Below the pieces are notes generated by a model, which was not told where the DNA came from, made no database searches, and saw only the letters and a list, made by a program, of their open reading frames with translations. The translations under genes were made by a program, and so were the position numbers. A DNA stretch of 11,208 nt from an uncultured Prevotellaceae bacterium (GTDB lineage Bacteria > Bacteroidota > Bacteroidia > Bacteroidales > Bacteroidaceae), in assembly GCA_902477365.1 (NCBI GenBank), contig CABSGW010000065.1:1-11208 (forward strand), written 5' to 3'. Below, piece by piece: positions 1 through 7,306 of this stretch; the first letter of the stretch is position 1, and each line of letters begins with the position of its first letter.

Positions 1-309
1 GATTCGGTACGCGGGTTCTGGATTAAACATGGCCTGGTTGGGTTTGGGCAGCATGTGGGAATGTTGTTGACCAAGGGAGATTGGGCGGGGATGCCCGTAG
101 GGTCGCCGTTAAAGGTCGACTTTTTGTATGTCGGTGCGCGTTTCCGGGGTGAAACAGATCGGTTGGCGGTGCATTTTAAGCCGCGTGTCATTGTGCTTGA
201 TGCGTCACTTTCCAGAGAAAAACGGATGGAATGGAGGGAATTTTGTGGGCGGCACGGTTATGTGATTCATGACCTGGCTTCATCCGGTGCATTTCATCTT
301 ACTTATTAA
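1..309 (+). CDS. comEC: ComEC/Rec2-family DNA uptake channel protein, C-terminal fragment (5' end outside window)
   Basis: The frame is open from the first base, giving 102 codons and a TAA at 307-309, so the gene begins upstream and only the soluble tail is present. The tail contains VDFLYVGARF followed by RVIVLDASLS and ends in GAFHLTY. This resembles the C-terminal metallo-beta-lactamase-like tail of Bacteroidetes ComEC proteins, the inner-membrane channels that pass single-stranded DNA in natural transformation. No membrane segment is visible because those lie upstream. A GTG at 55 could be read as a start, but the preceding 18 in-frame codons look like the same protein. The nearby nrnA and DUF4827 genes agree with my recollection of Bacteroides gene order. 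The family call rests on a short, poorly conserved stretch and could be wrong. Confidence 0.7.
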   Translation, partial: DSVRGFWIKHGLVGFGQHVGMLLTKGDWAGMPVGSPLKVDFLYVGARFRGETDRLAVHFKPRVIVLDASLSREKRMEWREFCGRHGYVIHDLASSGAFHLTY

Positions 310-411
310 TGTGTGACAAAAAAAGATGAGAGGGACTCTCTTGGAGAAAACTTGTTTTATCAAAGGCATTGTGTGGCTTTCGGCAAGTTTATCTGCAAAT
401 GGCGGTTGGTG

Positions 412-436
412 TATTAATCTCTAAAATAGATTAATA
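412..436. promoter_or_regulatory. Perfect inverted repeat, candidate TetR operator
   Basis: Arms TATTAATCT (412-420) and AGATTAATA (428-436) are exact reverse complements around a 7-base spacer. No T-run follows, so it is not an intrinsic terminator. It lies about 35 bp upstream of the -7-like element of the activase-tetR operon. TetR-family dimers usually bind dyads of this size near their own promoter, so autoregulation by the TetR protein at 4736-5374 is a reasonable inference. The role is unproven. Confidence 0.5.
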
Positions 437-472
437 ATTAGGCGATAAGGATGTCTATATTTATATATTGCG

Positions 473-480
473 TACATTTG
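473..480 (+). promoter_or_regulatory. Bacteroidetes -7 promoter element for the activase-tetR operon
   Basis: TACATTTG matches TAnnTTTG, the -7 consensus of the primary sigma factor in Bacteroides. It would place the transcript start near 487, giving a leader of about 44 nt before the ATG at 531. No TTTG-like -33 box sits 19-21 bp upstream, so this may be a weak or activator-dependent promoter. Confidence 0.4.
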
Positions 481-530
481 CATTGTTGTTTGACAATAGT
501 GTAAGACGATAATGCTGAAATGAGGGTTTT

Positions 531-3500
531 ATGATTAGGATAGGTATTGATATTGGTTCTACCACGGCAAAATTGGTTGCAATAGATGAGGGGCACAAAC
601 TATTGTACTCCAAATATGAAAGGCATAATGCCAAGGCCCGGGAGATGATAGTCTTGTTTTTTGACGAGTTGCGATCCGTCTTGGGCGATTGCGAGGTTTC
701 GGTCAAGCTGACGGGATCGATCGGGATGGGGATTGCCGAAAAATGCGCATTGCCTTTTGTGCAGGAAGTGGTAGCCGCAACGAAAGCCATTCAACAACGC
801 TATCCTGAAGTAGGTTCGATGATAGATATTGGCGGTGAAGACGCCAAAGTGGTGTTTTTTAAAGACGCTGAAGCCAAAGACTTGCGGATGAACGGAAATT
901 GTGCCGGCGGGACGGGTGCTTTTATAGACCAGATGGCCGTGTTGCTGGGAGTGGATGTGGACGAACTGAACCGGTTGGCGATGGATGCACACCAGATTCA
1001 TATGATTGCGTCGCGATGCGGAGTGTTCTGCAAAACAGACATCCAGAACCTGATAGCCAAAAATGTGAATTGTGCTGATATTGCTGCCTCCATCTTTCAT
1101 GCCGTAGCCGTGCAGACTACCGTTACGCTGGCTCATGGTTGTGACATAAAACCACCGGTCTTGTTTTGCGGCGGCCCGCTTAGTTTCATTCCGGCACTGA
1201 GAAAGGCTTTCCTAGACTATTTGTCCCTGCGTGCGGAAGATGTGATTTTGCCTGAGAACGGGACGTTGTTGCCGGCTTATGGCGCAGCTTTGGCGGAAGT
1301 AATGGAAAATAAGCCTTATAAACTGTCGGAGCTGGTTGCGCTGATTCAGGAGAAGTGTGACATTCCGGCAGTTGGTACGAGCGGGCTGAAACCTATCTTC
1401 GAGTATGAAGCAGCGTATGAACAGTGGCAGCAGCGGATTTCCAGCCATCACATACAAACTGCCGAACTGAGAGCCGGGCGGCAAGAGGTGTTTTTGGGGA
1501 TTGACTCAGGGTCGACCACGACAAAAATTGTTGTGACGGACGAACTGGCACGCGTTTTGTTCTCCTATTATAATAGGAACAGCGGTAACCCGATACAGGC
1601 TGTAGAGGAAGGATTGAACCGATTGAGGGAGACGTGCCGTCGAAAGGGTGCGGAACTGGTTATAAAAGGCAGTTGTTCTACCGGATATGGTGAAGAACTG
1701 ATAAAATCGGCTTTCCAGTTGCATGCGGGAATCATTGAGACAATCGCTCATTATATGGCTGCCCACTATTTGGATGAAAAAGTTTCTTTCATCTTGGACA
1801 TCGGCGGACAGGATATGAAGGCTATTTTTGTGAACAATGGAGTGATAGACCGCATTGACATTAACGAAGCCTGCTCGTCGGGATGTGGGTCGTTTATAGA
1901 AACATTTGCCAAGACACTGAATTATACCGTTCACGATTTTGCGCTTGCAGCATGCCGTGCGCAGGCTCCCTGCGATTTGGGGACACGCTGCACGGTTTTT
2001 ATGAACTCCAAAGTGAAACAGGCTTTGCGCGAAGGTGCTACCGTAAGCGATATAGCTGCCGGTTTAGCCTATTCCGTTGTGAAGAACTGCCTGTACAAAG
2101 TGTTGAAGATAAAAGATGTATCGGTATTGGGGAAACATATCGTAGTGCAGGGAGGTACCATGCGTAATGATGCCGTAGTGCGGGTTATTGAATGGTTGGC
2201 TGAAGTGGAGGTGTCGCGTTGTGATATGCCCGAGTTGATGGGCGCTTTCGGTTGTGCGCTGTATGCCATGTCGCATACAGGAGTTGCCGTGTCTTTGGAC
2301 GAAATTATCGGTAAGGCTCATTATACATCGCGGTTCCTGTATTGTAAAGGATGTGCGAATAACTGTATGGTGGTACGGTATTTGTTTGATAACGGTAAGA
2401 AATATTATTCCGGCAATAAATGTGAGAAAGTCTACTCGAATGGAGCTGCTGATAGTGTGAAGGGACAGAACGTATATCAGCTAAAAAATCAGTTGTTGTT
2501 TGATCGCAACGTTGACGTGGAACATGCCACACTGACGGTAGGAATACCACGTTGTCTGAACATGTATGAGGAGTACCCCTTTTGGCATACGTTGTTGACT
2601 TCCTGTGGCATCCAGGTACGACTCTCTTCCCCGTCTTTGTTTGCGAGTTATGAACACAGCGCCCGTATGGTGATGTCGGACAATATCTGTTTTCCGGCCA
2701 AACTGGTACATAGCCATATCCAATATCTGGTGGAGAAAAAGGTAGACCGTATCTTTATGCCTTTTGTGGTGTTTGAGGCGCAGGCCAATGAACAGAATAG
2801 TTATAACTGCCCCATTGTTACAGGGTATTCGGAAGTGGTGAAAGGAACGCCTTTGTGCGGTATTCCGGTAGATGCTCCGGCAATAAACTTCAAGGACCGG
2901 GAGTTGCTGTTCAGGCAATGCCGTGACTATCTGACAGGGTTGGATGTTGATAAGAAGGTGATAAAACGAGCTTTCGAACAGGCAGAGAAGGCGCAGGCCG
3001 ATTACGTGGACGAATTGGTAAGGCTTAATGAAACGGCTTTGAACGCATCGGAAAGCTCCGGTCGTTTGGTGATTTTGCTGGCCGGAAGACCTTATCATGC
3101 CGATCCGTTGATACAACATAAGGTGGCCGACATGTTTGCCGATATGGGTATACATGTGATAACGGACGACATTGTGCGTAGCAAAGGTGTTTGTGAAACA
3201 GAGGCGCACTTTGTGGGGCAATGGGCCTATCCCAACCGCATATTGCAGGCAGCACAATGGTGCGCCGGGCAAGGCGATGCCGTGCAGTTTGTGGAAATGA
3301 CCTCGTTTGGTTGCGGGCCGGATGCCTTTTTGGTGGATGAGGTGCGTGACTTGTTGATGCGGCATGGCAAGTCGTTGACTTTGTTGAAGCTGGATGATAT
3401 CAATAACATCGGTTCAATGAAGTTGAGGGCACGGTCTCTGGTAGAGAGCTTGAAGCTGGCCAATGAGACAAAGGATAAAGAGGCTGTCGCCCAACAATTT

Positions 3501-4730
3501 GTTACCGTTCCGGTTTATGATCGTGCATGTCGTAAGCGGAAGGTGATTGTTCCTTTTTTTACCCCGTTTATATCGCCGTTGATCCCGGCCATTTTGGGAG
3601 TGGCAGGCTATGAGGCTGAAAATTTACCGATGAGCAATGCAGAGGCGTGCGATTGGGGATTGAAGTATGCGAATAATGAGGTGTGTTATCCTGCAACGCT
3701 GATTGTAGGTGACATCGTAAAAGCGTTCAAAAGCGGAGCCTATGATCCAGCCGAGACAGCGGTCGCTATTACCCAAACCGGCGGCCAATGTCGTGCAAGT
3801 AATTATATTTCTCTGATAAAGAAAGCTTTGGTGGATGCCGGATATGGTGATGTGCCTGTTATCTCGTTGACTTTCGGTAATTCGATGGAGAACGACCAGC
3901 CGGGGTTCAAGGTGAATTGGCTTAAGGTGTTGCCGGTAGCGTTGCGTGCTGTCCTTTATAGCGATGTGATCGCTAAATTTTATTACGCATCGGTGGTACG
4001 TGAGAAAGAATGTGGGCAATCCGCCCGCTTAAGAGATGCCTACCTGGAGAAAGCGGCGGTACTTATCGCTCAGCGTCGGTCGAGTGAATTATTCCGCTTG
4101 TTAGGTAGTGCTGCGAAAGAATTTAATGCCTTGTGCAAAGATGTCCCCTGCAAGAAAGTAGGGGTGGTGGGCGAAATCTTTTTAAAGTTCCATCCGTTTT
4201 CTCATAAAAATATTGTTGAATGGTTGGTGGGACATGGTATCGAGGTTGTGCCCCCGGTGTTGACCGACTTTTTCATGCAGGCGTTTGTCAATCGGAAAGT
4301 CAATGTGCGAACACATATGGAGCGGAAGGCGCTGGCCGAATTCATGTATGATTGGGGCTATAAGTTGGTGACGCTGGAAATTAAAAAGGTCAACCGCATT
4401 GCGCATGCGTTCCGCTATTTTATACCATTCAGGGATCTTTTTGAAGAAGCCGCCGAAGCCCGTGAGGTTGTATCGTTGAATGCCCAGTTTGGTGAGGGCT
4501 GGTTGTTGCCGGCAGAGATCCTTTCTTATGCTCGGCAGGGTATTCTGAATACGATTAGTTTGCAGCCATTCGGTTGCATTGCCAATCATATCGTATCGAA
4601 GGGTATCGAAAAACGCATCAGAGCAATTTTTCCCGATATCAATCTGTTATCGTTGGATTTTGATAGCGGGGTGAGCGACGTCAATATCACGAATAGAATG
4701 TTGTTGTTTACAGAAAATTTAAAAAAATAG
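531..4730 (+). CDS. Giant 2-hydroxyacyl-CoA dehydratase activase-type fusion protein (two activase domains plus DUF2229/HgdB-like regions)
   Basis: This 1399-residue protein belongs to the CoA-dehydratase activator family. Classical activators (HgdC type) use ATP to push one electron into a partner dehydratase.
Domain 1 (about 2-260) has the ASKHA nucleotide motifs IGIDIGSTTAK (4-14) and MIDIGGEDAK (97-106), plus C124 in NGNCAGGTG and C163 in SRCGVFC. Domain 2 (about 320-580) repeats the plan: LGIDSGSTTTK (322-332), LDIGGQDMK (422-430), C448 in NEACSSGCGSF and C487 in GTRCTVF. Both cysteine pairs are 39 residues apart, the same spacing as Cys127 and Cys166 of Acidaminococcus HgdC.
A Cys cluster (C605, C608, C612, C631) precedes the DUF2229-like region from about 668. 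The C-terminal region from about 1004 is HgdB-like, with C1052, C1087 and C1349. No signal peptide is present, so it is cytosolic.
The tetR gene starts 5 bp after the stop. The family call is firm; the substrate is unknown, and no separate dehydratase gene is visible. Confidence 0.9.
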   Translation: MIRIGIDIGSTTAKLVAIDEGHKLLYSKYERHNAKAREMIVLFFDELRSVLGDCEVSVKLTGSIGMGIAEKCALPFVQEVVAATKAIQQRYPEVGSMIDIGGEDAKVVFFKDAEAKDLRMNGNCAGGTGAFIDQMAVLLGVDVDELNRLAMDAHQIHMIASRCGVFCKTDIQNLIAKNVNCADIAASIFHAVAVQTTVTLAHGCDIKPPVLFCGGPLSFIPALRKAFLDYLSLRAEDVILPENGTLLPAYGAALAEVMENKPYKLSELVALIQEKCDIPAVGTSGLKPIFEYEAAYEQWQQRISSHHIQTAELRAGRQEVFLGIDSGSTTTKIVVTDELARVLFSYYNRNSGNPIQAVEEGLNRLRETCRRKGAELVIKGSCSTGYGEELIKSAFQLHAGIIETIAHYMAAHYLDEKVSFILDIGGQDMKAIFVNNGVIDRIDINEACSSGCGSFIETFAKTLNYTVHDFALAACRAQAPCDLGTRCTVFMNSKVKQALREGATVSDIAAGLAYSVVKNCLYKVLKIKDVSVLGKHIVVQGGTMRNDAVVRVIEWLAEVEVSRCDMPELMGAFGCALYAMSHTGVAVSLDEIIGKAHYTSRFLYCKGCANNCMVVRYLFDNGKKYYSGNKCEKVYSNGAADSVKGQNVYQLKNQLLFDRNVDVEHATLTVGIPRCLNMYEEYPFWHTLLTSCGIQVRLSSPSLFASYEHSARMVMSDNICFPAKLVHSHIQYLVEKKVDRIFMPFVVFEAQANEQNSYNCPIVTGYSEVVKGTPLCGIPVDAPAINFKDRELLFRQCRDYLTGLDVDKKVIKRAFEQAEKAQADYVDELVRLNETALNASESSGRLVILLAGRPYHADPLIQHKVADMFADMGIHVITDDIVRSKGVCETEAHFVGQWAYPNRILQAAQWCAGQGDAVQFVEMTSFGCGPDAFLVDEVRDLLMRHGKSLTLLKLDDINNIGSMKLRARSLVESLKLANETKDKEAVAQQFVTVPVYDRACRKRKVIVPFFTPFISPLIPAILGVAGYEAENLPMSNAEACDWGLKYANNEVCYPATLIVGDIVKAFKSGAYDPAETAVAITQTGGQCRASNYISLIKKALVDAGYGDVPVISLTFGNSMENDQPGFKVNWLKVLPVALRAVLYSDVIAKFYYASVVREKECGQSARLRDAYLEKAAVLIAQRRSSELFRLLGSAAKEFNALCKDVPCKKVGVVGEIFLKFHPFSHKNIVEWLVGHGIEVVPPVLTDFFMQAFVNRKVNVRTHMERKALAEFMYDWGYKLVTLEIKKVNRIAHAFRYFIPFRDLFEEAAEAREVVSLNAQFGEGWLLPAEILSYARQGILNTISLQPFGCIANHIVSKGIEKRIRAIFPDINLLSLDFDSGVSDVNITNRMLLFTENLKK

Positions 4731-4735
4731 AAGAT

Positions 4736-5374
4736 ATGGCTCCCTATAACAGTAGTGAAGACCTGGAAACCAGAATTATTGAAGTTGCCAAACATTTGTT
4801 TATTGAAAACGGATTTGCGGAAACCAGTATGAGTGACATTGCGGCCGAAGTAGGTATTAACCGTCCCGGACTGCATTATTATTTCCGGACCAAAGAGAAA
4901 ATGTTTCAGGCCGTCTTTGGGCAAATTATCACGACCTTTGTGCCCAAGGTACAGGGCATTTTGCTGTCGAAAGATATACCGATACTGGAACGTGTGAGCA
5001 GTGTGATAGATGCCTATTATCAGGTGTTTCAAAAAAATCCGTGTTTGCCTTTGTTCATTATACGTGAAATGCATCGCGATGTGAATCACTTGGTTGAAAC
5101 AGTTAAAGGGCTACAAATGGCAGAAACGGCCGGAATGATCATGAAGAGTTTGCAGGAAGAGATGGAGGCCGGCAAGATTAAACAGGTGCCTTTCCGGTTC
5201 ATATTTTTCACGTTTTACTCATTATTGACCGTTCCTTTTGCTACCAAGGAACTTGGCACACGGGTCTTTCTGGAAGAAGGAGAACAGTTTGAGGATATGC
5301 TCAAGCAATGGAAAGCATACATCATCATGCACATGGGCGGTTTGCTATGTGTGAAAAAAGAAGGTGAAGCATAA
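4736..5374 (+). CDS. TetR/AcrR-family transcriptional regulator
   Basis: The protein has 212 residues, a usual TetR length. The N-terminal DNA-binding domain is clear: AKHLFIENGFAETSMSDIAAEVG (18-40) leads into the recognition region INRPGLHYYFRTKEKMFQAV (41-60), the standard TetR pattern ending in YYF-x-x-KEKMF. The rest is a variable helical ligand and dimerisation domain (about 65-205), in which no ligand can be read. The ATG is 5 bp after the stop of the 1399-aa activase gene with no promoter between, so the two are almost certainly co-transcribed. It probably represses this operon through the dyad at 412-436 and may respond to an acyl-CoA or fatty-acid-like ligand. Both the target and the ligand are inference. 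Confidence 0.88.
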   Translation: MAPYNSSEDLETRIIEVAKHLFIENGFAETSMSDIAAEVGINRPGLHYYFRTKEKMFQAVFGQIITTFVPKVQGILLSKDIPILERVSSVIDAYYQVFQKNPCLPLFIIREMHRDVNHLVETVKGLQMAETAGMIMKSLQEEMEAGKIKQVPFRFIFFTFYSLLTVPFATKELGTRVFLEEGEQFEDMLKQWKAYIIMHMGGLLCVKKEGEA

Positions 5375-5400
5375 GACGTATGGCTACCTGAAACCAGGGC

Positions 5401-5460
5401 AACCTCTTTACGTATTTTTATCCCTAAAGAAGGCGTGAGGAGAGGTTACTCGGATTTTTT
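5401..5460 (+). terminator. Possible weak terminator of the activase-tetR operon
   Basis: AACCTCT (5401-5407) is complementary to AGAGGTT (5441-5447), and a T6 run follows at 5455-5460. The 33-nt loop is long for an intrinsic terminator. The left arm can instead pair locally, CCTCTTTA (5403-5410) with TAAAGAAGG (5425-5433, one bulged A). The T-run makes termination plausible, but the structure is weak and could be coincidental. Confidence 0.3.
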
Positions 5461-5463
5461 GCG

Positions 5464-5471
5464 TAATTTTG
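5464..5471 (+). promoter_or_regulatory. Bacteroidetes -7 promoter element for nrnA
   Basis: TAATTTTG is an exact TAnnTTTG match 22 bp before the ATG at 5494, implying a very short leader of about 15 nt. No good -33 TTTG is present at the expected distance. The element separates nrnA from the upstream tetR gene and suggests independent transcription. Confidence 0.45.
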
Positions 5472-5493
5472 CTTCTCATTAGTAAGAAAACTT

Positions 5494-6525
5494 ATGCTGA
5501 ATCCATTATTGAATACCACGCAGCGTGTGTTGTGGGACGAGTTGTTTGCATCGGCTCATTCTGTTTTGTTGTGTGCCCATGTTGGTCCTGACGGTGATGC
5601 GGTCGGTTCATGTCTGGGTATGGCCGACTACCTGAATCGGCAGGGAAAATGTGTGCGGATGGTTGTTCCCAACGCTTTTCCCGATTTTCTGACCTGGTTG
5701 CCCGGAAGCGAGGATATTCTACTCTATGAGCAGGCTCCAGAACAAGCACTGCGATGGACAAATGAGGCTGATGTGATTATTTGTCTGGACTTTAACGATC
5801 TGAAGCGTTTGGGTGAGTTTGGTCCGGTTGTGTCGGCTGCTGTTGCACCGAAAATCATGATTGACCACCATCTCTACCCCGCGGAGTTTGCCTGTCTGGC
5901 CGTATCCCTGCCCGAAATGAGTTCGACGTGCGAACTGGTGTTTCGTTTGATTTGGGAGTTGGGTGGCTTCGGGACGATGAGTCCTGCCGGAGCGGCGGCT
6001 ATTTATTGTGGAATGATGACGGACACGGGAGGCTTCACTTACAGTTCGGCACGCAGTGAGATTTATTTTATCATTAGTCAGTTGCTGACGAAAGGTATCG
6101 ACAAAGATAAGATCTATCGGAATGTGTATCATAATTATTCGCGGGGACGTGTGCGTCTGATGGGATACATCTTGTACGAGAAACTGCATTTCTTTCCGGG
6201 TTGTCGGGCCAGTGTCTTTACCTTGACAGACAGCGAGATGAAGCGGTTTAACTATATCAAAGGCGACTCGGAGGGGCTTGTAAATATACCTTTGTCCATA
6301 CGCGGACACAGGTTGTCTATCTTTTTGCGTGAGGATGCTGAAAAAGGAGTGATCCGGGTTTCGCTGCGTTCGGTAGACGATTTTCCCTGCAACCAGATGG
6401 CTGCCGATTTCTTTCATGGGGGCGGACATCTGAATGCGTCCGGAGGCGAATTGGCTTGCTCAATGGAAGAAGCCATGAAAATAGCCGAACAGGCGGTTGA
6501 TGCGTATCGTTCCTTGTTGGTATAG
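5494..6525 (+). CDS. nrnA: DHH-family phosphoesterase, NrnA type (oligoribonuclease / pAp phosphatase)
   Basis: A 343-residue cytosolic DHH/DHHA1 phosphoesterase of normal NrnA length. The metal-binding motifs are all present: AHVGPDGDAVGS (28-39), CLDFND (97-102, Asp99), the DHH triad at 124-126 and MMTDTGGF (174-181, Asp177). The C-terminal DHHA1 substrate-binding motif FHGGGHLNASGG lies at 307-318. NrnA proteins degrade very short RNA oligonucleotides (nanoRNA) and remove the 3' phosphate from pAp, the by-product of sulfate assimilation and acyl-carrier transfer. Some relatives cleave cyclic dinucleotide products, so exact specificity cannot be read here. The ATG follows a TAnnTTTG element with an A-rich leader (AGAAAACTT) and no Shine-Dalgarno. 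The next gene starts 94 bp downstream with its own promoter match. Confidence 0.92.
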   Translation: MLNPLLNTTQRVLWDELFASAHSVLLCAHVGPDGDAVGSCLGMADYLNRQGKCVRMVVPNAFPDFLTWLPGSEDILLYEQAPEQALRWTNEADVIICLDFNDLKRLGEFGPVVSAAVAPKIMIDHHLYPAEFACLAVSLPEMSSTCELVFRLIWELGGFGTMSPAGAAAIYCGMMTDTGGFTYSSARSEIYFIISQLLTKGIDKDKIYRNVYHNYSRGRVRLMGYILYEKLHFFPGCRASVFTLTDSEMKRFNYIKGDSEGLVNIPLSIRGHRLSIFLREDAEKGVIRVSLRSVDDFPCNQMAADFFHGGGHLNASGGELACSMEEAMKIAEQAVDAYRSLLV

Positions 6526-6528
6526 AGG

Positions 6529-6570
6529 GCGAAATCGTTATAAAATGCCAAAAACAAAGTGGGATTTCGC
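6529..6570. repeat. Inverted repeat between nrnA and the lipoprotein gene
   Basis: GCGAAATC (6529-6536) and GATTTCGC (6563-6570) are exact complements with a 26-base spacer. The left arm begins 4 bp after the nrnA stop, and the right arm covers the -33-like TTTC (6565-6568) of the next promoter. No T-run follows. It could be an operator or an RNA stem; its function is unknown. Confidence 0.35.
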
Positions 6571-6597
6571 TTATATGCAGGCTAATCCGTATCTTTG
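6565..6597 (+). promoter_or_regulatory. Bacteroidetes promoter for the DUF4827-type lipoprotein gene
   Basis: TTTC at 6565-6568 (one mismatch to the -33 TTTG) is followed after 21 bp by a perfect -7 element, TATCTTTG, at 6590-6597. Transcription would start near 6604, giving an A-rich leader of about 16 nt before the ATG at 6620. This also excludes an earlier in-frame ATG at 6497, which would lie upstream of the promoter. Confidence 0.6.
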
Positions 6598-6619
6598 TAA
6601 CATCGAAAAAACAAATAAA

Positions 6620-7306
6620 ATGAAGTGTAAATACGGAAGTTGGTTACTGGCTTTATTGTGTGTGAGCTGTTGTGTGTTACAGTCTTGCGACGATGACGAT
6701 ACGTATGCCGACAAGAAAAAAAGGGAACGTTCCCAAATTTCTTCTTTCATAAGAAATGGTGTATGTGTGGTTGACAGCGTGGGCGATACCATCCTGCATG
6801 TACCACCGATCAACCCCATCACAGAACGACAGTTCATTGAACAGGACAGTATGACCGATGTTTCAAAGAATGAATATGTATTGTTCCCGGGGACTGGTAT
6901 TTATATGCAAATTGTGCGTAAAGGGCCGGGAGAAAAATTGAAGGAGGGAGATAATGCAACCATTATCAACCGGTATATAGAGTTTAATATTATGGGCGAT
7001 TCCATTCAGTCGCGCAATAATTCGGCTTATTATATTGCAACTCCCGATGTAATGACCTGTGAGAATAATTATGGTAATTACACTGCCTCATTTGTGTCGG
7101 GGGTCATGAAAACCTACTATTCGGCTGCCGTGCCTTCGGGTTGGCTCTATCCGTTGGCCTATATCAATATAGGCCGGCAGGTGTCGGAGGATGAAGAAAT
7201 TGCGATGATTCGGTTGATTGTTCCGCACAGCGAGGGACAAAAAGACGCGTCACGTTCTGTGTATCCATGTTTTTATGAGATCACTTACGCACGAGGTCGT
7301 TCATAA
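6620..7306 (+). CDS. DUF4827-type lipoprotein, probably surface-exposed, possibly FKBP-like fold
   Basis: I chose the ATG at 6620 because it follows a promoter and an A-rich leader and begins a clean lipoprotein signal: Lys2, Lys4, a hydrophobic core, then lipobox LQSC with the lipidated Cys at 23. The 228-residue protein has DDDD immediately after this cysteine. An acidic patch at this point is the known export signal that sends Bacteroidetes lipoproteins to the cell surface. Residues 85-225 look like the DUF4827 family found beside nrnA in Bacteroides. The segment VRKGPGEKLKEGDNATI (99-115) resembles the first strands of FKBP-type prolyl isomerases, and the C-terminal PCFYEITY (216-223) resembles the last FKBP strand. 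No isomerase active-site residues can be assigned, so enzymatic activity is doubtful. The role is unknown. It converges with hemW, with 13 bp between stops. Confidence 0.8.
   Translation: MKCKYGSWLLALLCVSCCVLQSCDDDDTYADKKKRERSQISSFIRNGVCVVDSVGDTILHVPPINPITERQFIEQDSMTDVSKNEYVLFPGTGIYMQIVRKGPGEKLKEGDNATIINRYIEFNIMGDSIQSRNNSAYYIATPDVMTCENNYGNYTASFVSGVMKTYYSAAVPSGWLYPLAYINIGRQVSEDEEIAMIRLIVPHSEGQKDASRSVYPCFYEITYARGRS

Noticed and set aside
328..340. Small inverted repeat GAGAG-GGA-CTCTC after comEC as its terminator
   Set aside because: Five-base arms with a 3-nt loop and no following T-run; too weak to call.
2481..3365. 294-codon open frame on the minus strand inside the activase gene
   Set aside because: Antisense to strongly conserved motifs, with compositional bias typical of a shadow frame and no recognisable domain.
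6497..6619. Longer start for the lipoprotein gene at 6497
   Set aside because: It overlaps the nrnA end, lies upstream of the promoter, and would bury the lipoprotein signal peptide inside the protein.
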